Counted from the first letter of the stretch, positions 1 through 14,150 are shown. The stretch: DNA of 64,000 nucleotides from Geosiphon pyriformis (GCA_016748015.1 JAAOMT010000502.1:190519-254518), one strand, 5' to 3'. Translations and numbers: made by a program. The notes: generated from the sequence alone by a model not told the origin.

Positions 1-3000
1 AGCTTAAAGAAGATAACTTATATACTTAAGTTACAAGCAGCCAAATATTTTTTTGTGCTTTATAATCAAAAAACTTTATAGATAAAACTAACAAAAAAAA
101 CCTTTAAAGATTGATATCAATAACTTATCTCAAGTATCCAAAATAGAAATCTCAAACTTCTCTTATTCAAATTTAGAGCACCAAATATTATCACAATATT
201 TTACTAAGTTTATCCATAACAATGTGTAATTTTTCTGGTTTGTAGTAAACAATATATTTGTAGTTAACTAAAAAGTTAATCTATTAAGATTGTTTGATAT
301 TAAATTCTGCATTCTTTTTGCTAAGTTATTTGAGGTTAATATTGTCAGTAATAATGTCAAATTTTTTTTTATAGGTACTGTTGAAAATATTTGAGAGCCC
401 AAATAACAGCTGCTGTTTTTAATTCAATAAAGCCATATTTGAGTTCTGTAAATTTGAGTGTTTTGCTAGCATATACAATAATTTGTTTATTGCTATTATT
501 ATTTAATTGTGATAAGATAACACCAAATACTATATATAAAGCATTAATAACTAATTGAAACTGTTTGTTAAAGCTAAGATAAACAAAAATTAAAGCTGTT
601 GTTAATTTTTCTTTTGAAGTATTAAAGGCTTTTTATTGAGTTAATATCTATTAGTATTTTATGTTTTTGTTAATTAGGTAATTGAAAAATTTGGTGATTA
701 TGAAAAAATTTTTAATAAACTTTTTATAATACAAGACTAATTTAGTGAATTCTCTTAATTCAATAGTGTTTTAAAAAACTTTGAAGTTTTATATAGTACT
801 GATTTTTCTTAGATCTGGCTTAATTCTATTTTTGTTAATAATATAGTCAAGAAAAACCAAACTTGTTTTTCTTAAATAATATTTTACAATATTTAATTTT
901 AATTTTGCTTTTTGTAATTTTTGAAATACTTCTTATAAGTAGACCAAATAAGCTTTAAAAATTGAAAAGTAAACATTAGTATTGTTGAGATAAATAATTA
1001 TTAATTGTTATAAAAATTTTTTATAAACAATATTTATGAATTATTAAAATGTTGTTGGTATATTATAGAGTTTAAAAATATTATAATAAATTTGTAGTTC
1101 TTTTTTTAGGTGGTAAATACTATTTTTAAATAATTTTTGAGATCTATTTTACTTGTTAGTATCTGTTTTCCAAGTCTAAAATTAAGAAAAATTTGGTTTT
1201 TTATAAAGTATTTAATATATTGTCAATTTTTGAAAAAAAAACATTTTTAATTGTTATATTGTTAAGTTGATAATAATTTACACAAAATCAAAATTTTCTG
1301 TTTTTTTTTATTAAAACTATTAGTAAAGCCCAAAAGCTTCTTAAAAATTAAATAAAACTACTATTAAGCATTTATTGAATCTTTTTTTTGATAAATTGAT
1401 AACTAACAAATAGAATTTAATATGTTTATTGACATTTTAGTAGAATATCTTTTATGTAGATTTGGTATTGAATAATATTTGTTTTTTCTAGATTATTGTT
1501 GTTTTTAGTAAATATATTAGTGTATTTAGTAATAAGTTGTTTCAATTGTCTTTGTTGTTAAGGTTCTAAAGAATTTATATTAATTCAGACAAATTTTTTT
1601 TCAATAATATAATAGTTTTCAGTACTTAAAGTAATGTTTAGATTTGAAAAAAGTGTGTATTTTACAATTTCAATAAAATTTAAAACAATTTAAAAGATTT
1701 CTTTCTAAAAAAATATTGTTATATATAATTTTAATTTTCAATCTATTTAATAAAACAATAAAGTAATTGTCAAGATTATAAAATATTACTTAAAACTTTT
1801 TTATTTTGATTCTTTTGCTGGTTAAGAATAATTAAAAAACAATTTGAACTATTGCTTTTAGTAGAATTTTAAGTGCAATTTTGAAGTTAATTAAAAAACC
1901 ATGTATTTTTTTCAAAATATTATAAATTATATTCTGTATTGATTTTATAAGCTTTTTTTGGTTTAATTCTTTAGTTATTATTATCAGAATACTTAAATTA
2001 TATAATAGATTGGTTTTTAAGTAAATAAATTAAAGTAGTTAATAATCTTATTTTTGGTTTTTATTTTCTAAATTTGATTTTATATTTATTATTTTTGCTG
2101 GGTAAAAAAATGCTAAAAATATAGTATTCTAAATATTATTTATTATTATAAAGTATGATATATTTTTTGCACAATTGAATATTTATTGATTCTAATTATT
2201 AAATTTAGATTTTTTGGATCAGATAATTGTAACTGGTAATTTAATAATATATTTTTTTTTATCTTTATAGTTAAATCTGACTAATTTTATTATGTATTTA
2301 ATATATTTAGCTTTTTTCATTTAGTAAACATTTTTCTGGATGGCTTTATTAATTAAAGCTATAATAAAATTATAGATTATTTTGGCATTATATAAATAAT
2401 AATAAAGTTTGTTAAAAACACTATTATATACTATATTAAAAAGAGTTTTTTTTTTACTTTTTTTAAAATTAACAAAAAATATTAACAAGTTTAATTACAA
2501 ACTTTTCTTTTCATTGTAACATCAATCTAGTTGTATTTTTTAAGTAATAGTTTTTTACATATAAAGCAAAAAATTTGGTCTTATTTTCTATTTTTTTAAC
2601 TAGAATTTAATATTAGAATATATCCATAACTAAAACTTTAATTAAAATAATGATTTTATTAATTGTGAAAAGAAAATTTTCAATTTTTTTTAAAGTTTTT
2701 TTTAAAGTTTTTTTCATATTATTGGCGGTAATAATTACTGTTTGGGCTAATCAGTTAACATTTTATTAAAGTTGCTGTATTAATTAATAAATAATAATGC
2801 TTCTAATAGATTTGTTATCTAAGATTAATCAAATTGGTTTTTCTTTAACTTTTGTTTTAGTATACATAGTAGTAATTGCTTTTTATTCTATAATAGCTGT
2901 ATTGTTAAGCAAAAATAGTAATTTATTCACTTTGAATTTGAATAAAAAAATATTTAAAAGATTGGCATTTTTGGTAATCTTAGTTAGTAAAATAGTGTAA

Positions 3001-5500
3001 TTATTGTTAAAAAAGATTTGTTTTATTGCTGTAACTTTAACTTTAAAAAGTACAGTTTGTTAAAAATCTAATTTTTTAGATAACTAAGTTAAGTATAATA
3101 GTATATAGGTCTTTACTACAAATTACTTTGAGAAACCAATAGATTGTTGTAATTAAATCTGTTGTTATTTATTAAAAATTAGTTTTGAAGTAAAATTGGT
3201 TTTGTTAAATCAATTTTTTAACAAATATTTAATATTGTTAAACAAGTAGTAGTTATTAATACTGTTGTAAAATTGGTTGTAAAGCAAATTAATAATAATT
3301 ATTCTAATATTAAGATTTTGGAAAATAATATACTAATAGTAAGTATTAATAATATTATTAATTATTTTTTGCTTGTTGGTTTTGTTATATTTCTCAACAA
3401 TTTTGTTTTTAGTGTTCTGAAATTTTACAGTAATAACAGTTTTGAGATTAATTATTAAATAATAATAAATAGTTGTTTTGATTGTACTATTAATATAGCT
3501 TGTATTTTTGTTGCTGTTATAATTGTTAATTAGTAAAATAGTTTTTGACTTTTTTAGTCAATTAGTCAATTTTTTTTTCAGCTGCTAAGCTGGTTTTTTT
3601 AATAATTATATTGACAAGTTTAATACAGTTGGTCTTTTCTATGGTTATTTTATAGACTTTAGCATATTAAATAACAATTATTAAATATTTTAAAGCATGT
3701 GAACAAACTTTTTTAATTAATTTGTCTTTTAATTTAGTAATAAATTGGTTTAAAATTTGAGTATTAGAATAGTAATTGTTGGTCTTTAACTAACAAATTT
3801 GTTAGAAAAGTTTATTAAACTTCTTAAGATAGGTCATAACAGATTTAAAGAGTTTTTGTTTAATGTTTTAAAATTAATTTCGAAAAGTAATAAAAATGTT
3901 GTTGTTTGTAAACTGTTTTAAGAAAGCATTTTTAAATGTTTGTTAATTTTTAAATAGTTTATTTAAGTTTTTAAACTATTTTTCTGCTGTTTCTTAGAAA
4001 AAGTAAGAAATTGCTTCTAATATTTTTGCTATATTCTATTTATTAGTATCATCTGCTTTTAAGACTTTATTAAGCTATTTTTGAAGACTGGTGTTAATAT
4101 TTTCTTCTATAAATTTAGTGATTTTTATAATATAAATAATTGTCATTTTTTTTGTACATTCATTTTTAGCAGTTTTTTCTCAGTGAATTCAGAAATGTTT
4201 TTATTGGTACTTGTATTGTTAAAGTAATTATTCTGGTTTTTTGCTAAAAAATTGAGAAGATTTATGCTAGTAAAAATTTGTTCTGGCTGTTGGATTAAAC
4301 TTTTTGGTAATGTAAAATTTTCTAGTTTCAAAAAACGATTAAATGATAAATTCAATGTCTGAGCTTGAGCAAATAAAACTGAAAATGGTGTAATAGAAAG
4401 TGGTAATTTGATACTGGTTTCTTATTCTGGTGTTTATAAGTGTTTAATAGCTATTCTTGATATATTGTAAGTGATGTAGTTAATTTAAGATGGTTTTTTC
4501 TTTTGTTTTTTTTTCCAGCTTCTGGTTCTAATTCTAAATTAAAAGAGAATTTAGATTGTACTAAGTATTTTTTTTCACAATATTAAAAAATGTTGTAGTC
4601 AAGTTCTTGAAAATATGTGTAAAAGATTTCGTTGTTGCAATTTTCAGTGCTTATACAAGATAGTATAATAAGTTTTTATAAAGATTACTTTTGATTTCTG
4701 AAACATTGTAGTTTCCAAAAAAATAATTGTTAATATGATTTTTAATGTATTAATAAAGTGTTTTCTTAAATATTTCAATTCTATTTTGAATATTAAATTT
4801 TTGTTTACAATAAGTATAAATTGATTAATAATACTTTAAAGTTATTGTGTTTGCTAGAATTTCTACTTTAAAGTTGTTGCTGTATTAATTCGTGAAAAAG
4901 CACCAAATATTACTGATAATTTTTGGTCTTTTTTTGAATGTTATGAATATTGTTTTTGTTGTTAATTTATAATTACTAAAAGCAGTTAAATCTTTGATAA
5001 CTGAATTTATTTTCAAATTATAGAAAATAATTTAAACTACTGGGCTTATTACTACTCTTCCGAATTTTTTATTATTTTTTGGTTTTTCAATTCATATTAT
5101 TAATATTTTATGTTATGTTTTATTTTATTGAATAAGATATTAATTTTATTATCTGATTTTGTTTTTATTATGGTGCTAATTAAATAATAAAAAGTATTAT
5201 ATTGTTAAAGATTGGTTTCAAAAATAGTGTTTTAATTAATTAAATATTTTAATTATGTTTTCTTATGAACTCTTTTATAATTTTTTTATTTTTACTTTTA
5301 AAATAAGCTTTTAAATATCACACTTTTTTGATGACTTTTTAAAAAAATTCTAGTTATTCTTTGGTTAAATAGTTTATTTTTTGGTCTCAATTTATTTTTT
5401 GTGTTTTAAATATCAATTTAATTTAATTTTTTATAAAACTTCTATTAAGACTGGTTTTTGTTTAAAAATAAATAGTAATAATAATTTGTTTAATATTTTT
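1..5500 (-). mobile_element. Degenerate Ty3/gypsy LTR retrotransposon, cut by the left edge
   Basis: On the minus strand, positions from about 1400 down to 130 read as a decayed reverse transcriptase plus RNase H in gypsy order (see the pol entry). The integrase would lie beyond the left edge. Further upstream on the same strand (about 1.5-5.5 kb) the DNA keeps the same composition, T-rich on plus and A-rich on minus, which probably marks protease and gag. The only sizeable minus frame there is at 4143-4355 (70 codons, unrecognised). No LTR could be delimited. The right limit is set where the composition flips to A-rich on plus near 5.5 kb, so it is approximate. The whole block is riddled with stops and nearly free of CpG. 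Confidence 0.75.
130..1400 (-). pseudogene. Ty3/gypsy pol: reverse transcriptase and RNase H remnants
   Basis: Translated from the minus strand, with stops and shifts, the order is: a segment like 'FWALLIVLIKKK' near 1330 (family: SPWASPVVLVKKK); 'QLNNITIK' and 'KIDNILNTL' near 1200; 'LYNIPTTF' near 1050 (family: FGLTNAPATF); the catalytic box YLNN at 981-992 (family: YLDD); 'FLDYIINKNRIKPDLRK' near 830; then RNase H 'IIVYASKTLKFTELKYG' near 480-430, 'DIITDN' near 355 and 'YKPEKLHIVMDKLSK' near 200. The order and spacing are those of Ty3/gypsy pol. Both catalytic Asp of YLDD have become Asn (GAY to AAY) and several Gln codons are TAA. The domain identity is clear; the copy is dead. Confidence 0.85.
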
Positions 5501-5599
5501 TTTGTTTTTCTAAATACTAAAATAATCTATACAATTATATATATACTATAGTTAGTAATAATATATATAATTATATATATTGCTAAAAAAAAGTATTGT

Positions 5600-8500
5600 T
5601 ATTACTAAAAAGATTCCCAAAATTGTGTCTTTTTTTTAATAATAACAGTTACAATTTTTAAATTTTTAAAGTTATTTAAGTTTTTTTATTATGTCTAAAA
5701 TTAGAATACTTTTAATAACTTAAAATTAAATTTAACAAATACTATTTTATCTATTTTTATTATAAAAGATAAAACTTTTTTAGCCATCTTTTTTTTAAAT
5801 CTAAATAAAAATTATTTTTTAATAAAGCCATTTTTAATTCAAAAAAACTTATTATAGTCATATATACAAATATTAAAGTTAATAAACTTATTATCAAGTT
5901 AATTTTAGATAATAATTTAATAAACAGTATTATTAAACAGTTTATAAATTAATTAGGTATTAAATTGAATAAGCTGTTAATATAAACCTTAATAGAGCCA
6001 TAAAAATTTTAATTAATAAAATTAATATTTTTTTTGAAATTAATAATAATATTATATTTATTAAAAGAAATTATACAATATTAAATACTTATTAGTAATA
6101 ATTGGTTGTTCAAAATAAATTTTATAATCGATTAAAATACTTAAAAATTTTAGTTAGAATACAATAAATAATACATACAAGTATTAACAATCTGTACTTA
6201 TTTTAAAACAACTATTATCAAAATATTTTTTATAAAATTTAAAAAAAAATTTATGTTTAAAATTTATTAAGTTTTGTGAACTAATAATTTTAGAACTGGT
6301 TTATTTTTATTATTAATTTAAAAAAAAAGACAAAAAAAACTACAAATAAGTTTTTTAATATACTTATTACTATATTAAAAAAATTAATTAATCAATATAT
6401 ATTAATACAAAATATTAAAAAATTTAAAGTATTAATATTTAAAGCTAAAATATTTTAATTGTAAAAAAAATTGTTATCTATAAAAACATATTATAATAAT
6501 AATAAAAAATAACAAATATTACTGTTAATTATATATACTTAACAATTTAGCCAGCCAAAAAAACAAAACAAATAAGACAATAAATCATGTTTTATTTATA
6601 ATACTACTTTATTTAACAAAAAAATATGGAATAACATTTTTTTAAAAAAAAATATATTATAAATTATATTAATACACAATATTTATTAATAATTAAATCA
6701 GAAAAAAACTGTTTTTATAGTTGTTTATAATTAAATTCTTTATATTTAAACAGTTATTTATAATAAATATAAAATTAAAAAAATAACAATCATAAAAATC
6801 AATAGTATTATTTTAAAAAAAATTTATAATTAAACACATATTTATTTATAATTTTACTAAAAATTTATCTTTTATATTACTTAATAATTTAGTTAAGTTT
6901 AATATATATTATTAATTTTTAGTATTAATTAAAAAAACAAAAGCAATATTTATAAAATTTAAACACCAAACTTTATAATTATTATTATTTTTTTTTAAAT
7001 TTAATAAGTATAATTTAACTATTACTTAGAATTTTAAAACAAACTAAGTGTTTTAAACTAACTGTAATTTACATATTTTTATATATAACTAGTTATTTGA
7101 ACCAGTTCAGACTATATTATATTGCTACAATAAAAATAAATTTATTCAAAGCTGATATTTTTTATACTATATCAAATATATTAATATTATCTATGCAGCA
7201 CTTTTTTTTCAGTTAAATCACTTTTTTCTCTAACTTAATAATAACTTTGCTAAAAAAACTTATATAAACTATAAATTCATTAATTTTAAAGTTAAAAACA
7301 CTGTTTAAAATCAAATCATTATTGATAAACTGTTTAAATGTTGTAATCAAAAAGCTAACAGACTTAACAATTAATCCAACCAATACAGAAGATTTAGTCA
7401 GATCAAATTTTAAAAAAGACAACCAAAACAACACTAAAAAGTTATTAACAACAACAAAAAAAAAGATAATAGTTGTTAGAAATAGAAAAAAGCTCAAAGA
7501 AACAGAAATTTTAACATAAAACTTAGCACTTACAAAATATAATGTAAATATTTTAGAAGTTTTAAGAGAAAAAAGTGGAGACATTTTACAAATTACAGCC
7601 AAAATAATTTACTTCTTAAAACAGCACTAACAGTTAAGAGTTTCCTACCAGATACAATACTTTTTTAATATATCAGTTTTGCTTACAGCAGTATTCAAAT
7701 CCACTTGAAATCCAAATGTAATTAAAATAAACTGGAAATAAAGACCAGAATTAGAAGAGCAAAAAATAAAATACAATTAATTACCAACTTGAAATATTAT
7801 ATTACTAATTTTAAAAGCCATTTAGCCAAAAAAAAAGTTGATCAACTTGGTCTTAAGCTTATTATAAGATATAATAATTTTATTTTGATTTATCAAGAGA
7901 AAGATCCTAATACTATTTTTATCCATTAAAACCAACCAATAATTTAAAACAAACACAACAAAATTTAATTTATCAAAGTGAATTATTATGTATTATTAAA
8001 CACCAGCAGATTTTAATACAACACAGACAATTTCACTAAACACACCAAAAGCTGTTTTAATATTAGCAATAAATATACTCAAAAGCATATTATGTAGTAT
8101 AATAGTATCAAAAAAAGAACCAGTCTTAAAAACCACCAAAAATTTGGCAATTTTGAGAGTAGTCAAGCAAACAGTATTTGTAAGCTCTATTAAAAAAGCA
8201 GTTTTTAAAGACTTTTGAAAAGCAAGCTCCATACAAAAAAGCTTTATATTGTCTTTTAATACCAATTCAACACCCAAAAAACCATATACAAACTGAAAAA
8301 CAGTCTTAATATAAGCCAATTTGATCTTAAAAATAGTATCAAGTACCAAAGTAAAAACCACTTACTTAGCAAATTTTTAATAACTAAAAATAGTTTTCCA
8401 AGCATTATTAATGATAGTACTAAAAATTAGCAAAAGAAATAATTTAGTTTCTATTTGGTTAGCCCAGTTTTTAAGAATAAATAATTCTATAAAAAATAAT

Positions 8501-9140
8501 TGTTTTGCTTTTAAAACTAATAATAATTTGCTAAAAACCATCATATTTGACAACATAGTCAATAGTTAATCTTGGCCTATCTTGAATTGCATGCTAAATA
8601 ATACAACAGAGATCTTATCTAAAATTTTATTAGAAATCACAAAAAAGTTTAATATAATAATAGTAAAAACAAATAACTGTTTCCACTTTTTTGAATTTTT
8701 GGTCTTTTTGACTATATTTTTGAAAAACTGATGCTAATAGCACCAAGTATAGAAATTATAGAAGAAAAAACTAGCTTGTTGATTGATCTGTTATTAAAAA
8801 TTTTTGGGTTTTTAAATAGAATGGAGACAACATTAAAATTAATTCAAGTATGTCTTTTTAAAAAAACTTTGACTGGTAAAAAACCAGTCAAAAATAAGAA
8901 AAATGCTTTAATAGCTACTAAAGACAACTTTTCACGATTATTAGGTAAGAAAAAGGCTTCTAAAACGTTTTGTCTAGTTGCTTCTACAACAGAAAGAGGT
9001 TTTTTGGTTAAAATTTTGTTAAATATCTTAAAAAAAATATTAAATACAGCTTTTTTGCTTTTTGTTCTGGTTGTAGTCATAAAATTAAGAAGACAAAAAG
9101 TTTTTTGTTTATATAATTATTGTTTTATTTTATGTTAAAT
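5600..9140 (-). mobile_element. Degenerate LINE copy B, with ORF1 recognisable
   Basis: A second retroelement lies on the minus strand beside the gypsy block. Its 5' half (9080 to 7180) is a clear LINE ORF1. The 3' part (about 7180-5600) has the same composition (A-rich on plus), but I could not recognise an endonuclease or reverse transcriptase there. ORF2 is therefore missing, too decayed, or cut by the gypsy element. No target-site duplication or poly-A tail could be fixed. The limits are approximate. Confidence 0.65.
7213..9080 (-). pseudogene. LINE ORF1 (gag-like, RRM and zinc-knuckle type) remnant
   Basis: The minus strand starts at 9080 with MTTTRTKSKK and continues through several open pieces (9080-8844, 8562-8377, 8361-7996, 7602-7213). 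They read as one protein with stops: 'KPLSVVEATRQNVLEAF', then 'LKNWANQIETK', 'FKIKLAYIKTVFQFVYGFL', 'LKIAKFLVV', 'FGVFSEIVCVVLK', and near 7930-7600 'YWLVLMDKNSIRIF' and 'ILAVICK'. I recognise this as ORF1 of a LINE family common in Rhizophagus, with an RRM-like fold and a CCHC knuckle; the knuckle 'GHLAVDC' has decayed to 'IILAVIC'. The family match is from memory, not a search. The degree of decay equals that of the gypsy block. Confidence 0.75.
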
Positions 9141-9899
9141 TAAATATTATAATAAGTATAATTTTATTTATAATTTATTACTATGTATTTTTTATTTAAT
9201 TTTTAAGATTAACAAATTAATTAATAAAAACAAATAAGAATTAAAATTAATACTTAATTCTAATTTAAATATTGTTTTTAAATTTAACAAAAATTTAAAT
9301 ACTATTTTTGATATTAAATAATATATTATATTTTAATCTATTAAAAAACAAAAACTTAAGTAACTTAATAAAAATAACAAAAATTTTATTTTTAATTAAA
9401 ATAGTTAATTAATTTTAAAAAAAAAATTAGAAATAATAGTAAAAGAAATAAAAAAAAATCTATTTTTGTATAAATTATAATATTATTATAATAATAATTA
9501 CTTATTTCTATATATTCAAAAATTGTTTAATTTTTTTAACAGAAAAAAATAATTTTTAATATTAGATTTAAATAATAATTATGATAAATAGTTATAAGTT
9601 TAAATAATAATAAAAAAACAATAATTATTATTTAAAAAAAAATTTTGAATTTAATATAATACTATTTAACTTGATTGATATTTTTTTATTATTATTTTAC
9701 AAATATAGTACAACTACTATTTAATATATAGAAACAAACTAAATAATTTTAATTAGATATAACTTATGTATTTTTTACATATAATTAGTTACTCAGATTA
9801 ATTAAAGCAATACTATATACTTACCTAAATCTTTGTACTATTATTCAAATCTGAAAAAAACAAACAAATTTTATATAATTCAAAACTAACAATAAAAAA
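9141..9899. other. AT-rich spacer between two LINE copies
   Basis: About 760 bases of A/T-rich sequence with almost no G or C and no readable domain. By position it should contain the 3' end of LINE A and the 5' untranslated part of LINE B, but I see no tail or duplication that marks either. Confidence 0.5.
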
Positions 9900-12800
9900 C
9901 TCTACAATACTTAGCAAATAAATCACTTTTATTAACAAAATTCTAAGTAAAATTTATATATTACTAATCAGTTTATTTTTTTTATATTTATTCTGAATTT
10001 TAACTTAAACAACTATAACTTACTTGAATATTTTTTAGCTAAATAATAAATAAAATCAACTATTACTAATACAAACTTTTTTTATTACCAAAACTAATAC
10101 TGTCTTATTAATTCAGTTTTTAAAAACAAAACTCTTATATAAAACTATATAAATATTTATATTAAAATTCTCTAAAAAAAGTATATAATATTAATAATAA
10201 CAATACAACATAAATTTTTACTAAAAACTTTTACAACTTAATATGTTTATACAAAATTTTTAATATACAGAGACATTTTTTAAACAAGTAAAAGATTAAA
10301 TAATTTAATATTACTATATATTAAACATAATATACTTAAATAATCTTTGTTGTAAAGTTTTTTCCTAATTGTAATTGGCAACTTTTTATAAACTGCTTTT
10401 ATTAAATATATATAAAAAGCAGCTGATGTCTAATTAATAAAACCAAAAAGCATGTAAGAATTTAGATGTTAAATTAAAGCAATACAAGCTTAATCTATAT
10501 CTTAAATAAATAAGTTATCTAAAATTTTTGTATTAAGACCTATTTTCTATTAAGCATAACAAATAGTTTAATAAATATTACAAACAAAATAATGAGTATT
10601 ATTATATACTATTAAATTATTAACTATAACAAATTTTTTTCAAACTCTAATAGAAAGAGCCAAATAAGACTGTATTGTATAATATGTTAAAGTATTAGCT
10701 AAATTATTACTTATATTTTTTAAATAAATTTTAATCTTTATTTACTTCACTAAAATATTTTTTGATCTTATTAAATTAGCTATATGCTGTCTTTTTACTT
10801 AATACTTGTTTCAAAAATCAGATAAACAAAACTTAAACTCTAAAATACATGTACTAATAGCAGCTTAGTTATCTGTATATAAAACTATCAAGTAAAAAAA
10901 AGAAACATATTTTAATATTAAGACAATTACTTATAATTTTAATATTGTTAAAGACAACAATTCATGTATCTTAGCTTTTACTCTCATTTTAACATTAAAA
11001 AATACACTGCTGCTACACCAGCCATCTTTGCAGTTTTTAATTTTTTTAATAAACTATTAATATAAATGTCAATTGTTTTAATTTACAATTCATATAAATA
11101 TTCTCAAATATTTAAAAATTTTTTTAAGCAGAAAAAATTTGAGCATTTAGATTCAAAAATAAGCTTACCAATTCTAATAGAAAAATTACTTATGTATATT
11201 AAAGTTTTTTTAAATTACAATAGCACTGAATTTTAAAAACTCAACTTTTTCTAATAACAAAACATCTTTTAATTTACAATCATTTTATATTATCTAATAA
11301 TCTGTTTTTAAAGACAATATAAGAACTTTTTAAAAAACAAACCACATCAAAATAATAAAAATTTCTCAGAATTACAAATATTAGAAAGTGTCTAAACTTA
11401 TAAAATACACTAAACAAATTGTTTACCAAAAAAATTTTATTATTCAAAAAGATTTTTACAATGTCCACCAAAAAATTATTAATTAAGTTAACTCTTAACT
11501 TAATTAGATGCTACAATAAATTTATAAACATTTAATTTAGAACTTGTAAATTTAAAAAACAATGCTCAAATAACTAGTCAAAAACTTCTATTGTATTAAA
11601 AAAATCAGATTATTAAAGCCACTTTTATTTTTATTTGTATCTGCTCAAAAAATTTTAATTTATACAGAAAAAATAATACAAAGTCTTATTAAGAAAGTTT
11701 TTGGCAAATTGGCCTTAGATTTAAGCACTTTTTTTATTATAATATTCTATTTTTGACACATATTTTTAAAAATAAAACTAAACTATAGCCAGTAATTTAT
11801 TATAGGCTGTAAAATTATTAAAATCAAATAAGAGAATTGTTTATTTAATAATCTTTTTCTAAGAACCAAATTTGAAAAAAATCTGATATCTGAATAAGTT
11901 TTGACAAAACTTGGCTTAAACATGCTATTTGTAAACAAATAAATTTCCAAATATTTATGAAATTTATCATGTTTAACAATAAAAATTGGCTAATTGCTGA
12001 TATACAAGAAAGTATTAACAATTCTCTAGTTAATAAAAATTTTATTGATTTTAAAAAACTTACTAACAATATCAAAAATATATTACATTAAAGCTTAATT
12101 ATTCTTCATTCAAATTGTATTATTGATAAAAGTACCAACTACAAAAAAAATAATCTTTTTTTACTGATTTCTACCTTATTCATTTTTGTTACAAATTTTA
12201 TATTAATTTTATATTTACAAAAACGCTTATTCCTCTTTATTTTGCACAATAACTGATCATAAAAAATCTTTTAAAGAAGTGATAAGAAAACTTTATTTTG
12301 ATTTAACCCATCAAGCATATTATAACTATTTAAAAAACCAAAATTAGTTATCATATTATTAATCTTGCTTATGTAAATATTACCAAAAAATTTAATAAAC
12401 TTGTAATATATTTTAATATATCTTAAATTAATTTTTAAATAATGCCATTTAACTAAATTATAAGTTTATACATGTTTTACAAAATTAATTAAAACTCTTA
12501 ATTCTTTTTTTAAAATATTTTTTACAACTAAACTAATAACAACCACAGAAAATTAAGTTAAATACTTTTTAAAATTAAGAAATAGTTATTTTAAAAAACA
12601 CTAAGCTTACTATATATAGACAAAATATAATTCAACAAAATTTTAAACAAAATTTTCTTAGCTGTTTTAATTAATACAATAACTTAAGTATTTGTAAAAA
12701 TACTATCTTAATTATAAAAATTAAAAATTATTGAAACTCATTCTTCTTTTCAAAGATCTAAAATATTATTAATAGTCAAACAAAAGTTTAATAAATTTAA

Positions 12801-14150
12801 AAAACAATTTATTACTACATTATTACAATGTTTTTATAATTTATTGAAAATATTAAATAGGCTAACTGTTTTATTATTAGGTAGATTACTAATTATTAAA
12901 GCCAATATGTCTATGCTAATATTATTTATTACACCAAAAAAACATTATTTTATATAACTCAATAATACATATTAACAAAACCATAAATTAAACAAAAATA
13001 AAAGTATTTTATGTTTTTTTATCTATTTTATTATAATTTTATCAACTTTAAGCTTCACTTTTTTTGGCTCTAAAATCAAGTTTTTTTTTATTATCAAATA
13101 ATTCAAAACTATTTTACAAAAAACTATTCCAAAATACTTTATATTATGTTTTTTTATTAAAATTAAAATTTTCTATTTGCTTTTCAATTTTTTTTCTAAT
13201 AAATATATCTTTGGCCACCTTTAACTCATAGTATTTAGACTTATAATAGTCTTTTTTGATTTTTGACATATATTTAACTATTTTAATAGACTTCATATTT
13301 TTGAGAATTATAAAATTAACTTTAAAAGTTTCAATATTATCTGTAATCAATTAAATTTTGACAAAACTATTAAATTTAAACATATTATTTAAACTTAATC
13401 TTTTTATTGTCTTAGCAATTAACAATTTTAGCTTAAAAAACTTCAAAGACTGTTTGTTTTTTAAAAATCAAATTTACTAAACCAATATCTTGAAAAAATT
13501 TCATTAGCTAAATTCAATATTACTTCTTTTAATACTTTTTATATTGTATCTAAATCTTTAAAATTTTTAGCAATATTAAACTCATTTTGTATCATTGACA
13601 ATTTATTAGATAAACATTCTCCAAAATATGTCTATTTAGTTTTATTTATATTTTTTGTTTTGAACTTTTAGTAATTTCTATTAGTTTGCTTGTGAATACA
13701 ATTCAGATAAGCATTTAATAATCTTTTTAAGCCAACTAAAATTATAACTGCCTTGTAATCTGTTTTAAAAAACTTAGTTACTAAATTAATATTATGACTT
13801 ATAATTGCTAATATCAAATATTAACTTAAAATAGAAGTTTTAACCAAAAAGTGGCCACAAAATAAATTAACCAACCCCAAATCCAAATATTTTCTGAGAC
13901 TTATGCTTTTTTTGGATTTATCTTCATTAAAATTACCTTTCAAAATTACAAAAGATCCAGAATTGGTTGTCTTATCAATAAAAGTTGACCTTAGAAGCTT
14001 GATCAAGCTTAGCATCAGCAAATGCTCTAATATACAAACCCAGAACCATGATCAAGAATTTATTCTTAAATAAAAGACAAACTAAAATAATTTTACAAAG
14101 AATCTCATCAATTTTTGAGACATTTTAAAAACAATAAGGGACTTAATTCT
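9900..14150 (-). mobile_element. Degenerate LINE copy A, 5'-truncated, with ORF2
   Basis: The minus strand carries, in order, a partial apurinic-type endonuclease (from 14150), a linker, reverse transcriptase (about 12930-12100), a C-terminal region and RNase H (about 10960-10690). This is the full ORF2 layout of an RNase H-bearing LINE. No ORF1 and no endonuclease N-terminus are seen above 14150, where base composition becomes less extreme, so the copy looks 5'-truncated, as LINEs often are. It stands head-to-tail with LINE B. The lower limit is approximate. Confidence 0.75.
10690..14150 (-). pseudogene. LINE ORF2 remnant: endonuclease, reverse transcriptase, RNase H
   Basis: Endonuclease: 'SFVILKGNFNEDKSKK' and 'LDLGLVN' at 13980-13860 (family GGDFN, here KGNFN). 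Linker frame at 13350-13144. Reverse transcriptase: 'ISNLPNNKTVSLFNIFNKLL' near 12900; 'WHYLKINLRYIKIYYKF' near 12430; 'GLNQNKVFLSLL' and 'IFYDQLLC' at about 12310-12245 (family GLDQGEVFSPLLWRIFYDPLL); the catalytic box FINN at 12119-12130 (family FVDD). RNase H: 'RQHIANLIRSKNILVK' and 'NNLANTLT' near 10790-10690 (family ends N.LADALA). Changes are overwhelmingly G-to-A and C-to-T, so both catalytic Asp are Asn and several Trp and Gln codons are stops. Family identity is recognised from memory; the domain order supports it independently. Confidence 0.82.

Noticed and set aside
2797-3458. Plus-strand open frames of hydrophobic content in the gypsy block
   Set aside because: They lie antisense to a retroelement read on the minus strand and consist of T-rich low-complexity codons; the hydrophobicity follows from T-richness.
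7322-9138. Plus-strand open frames at 7322-7519 and 8731-9138
   Set aside because: They are antisense to the LINE ORF1 pieces, which match a family pattern on the minus strand.
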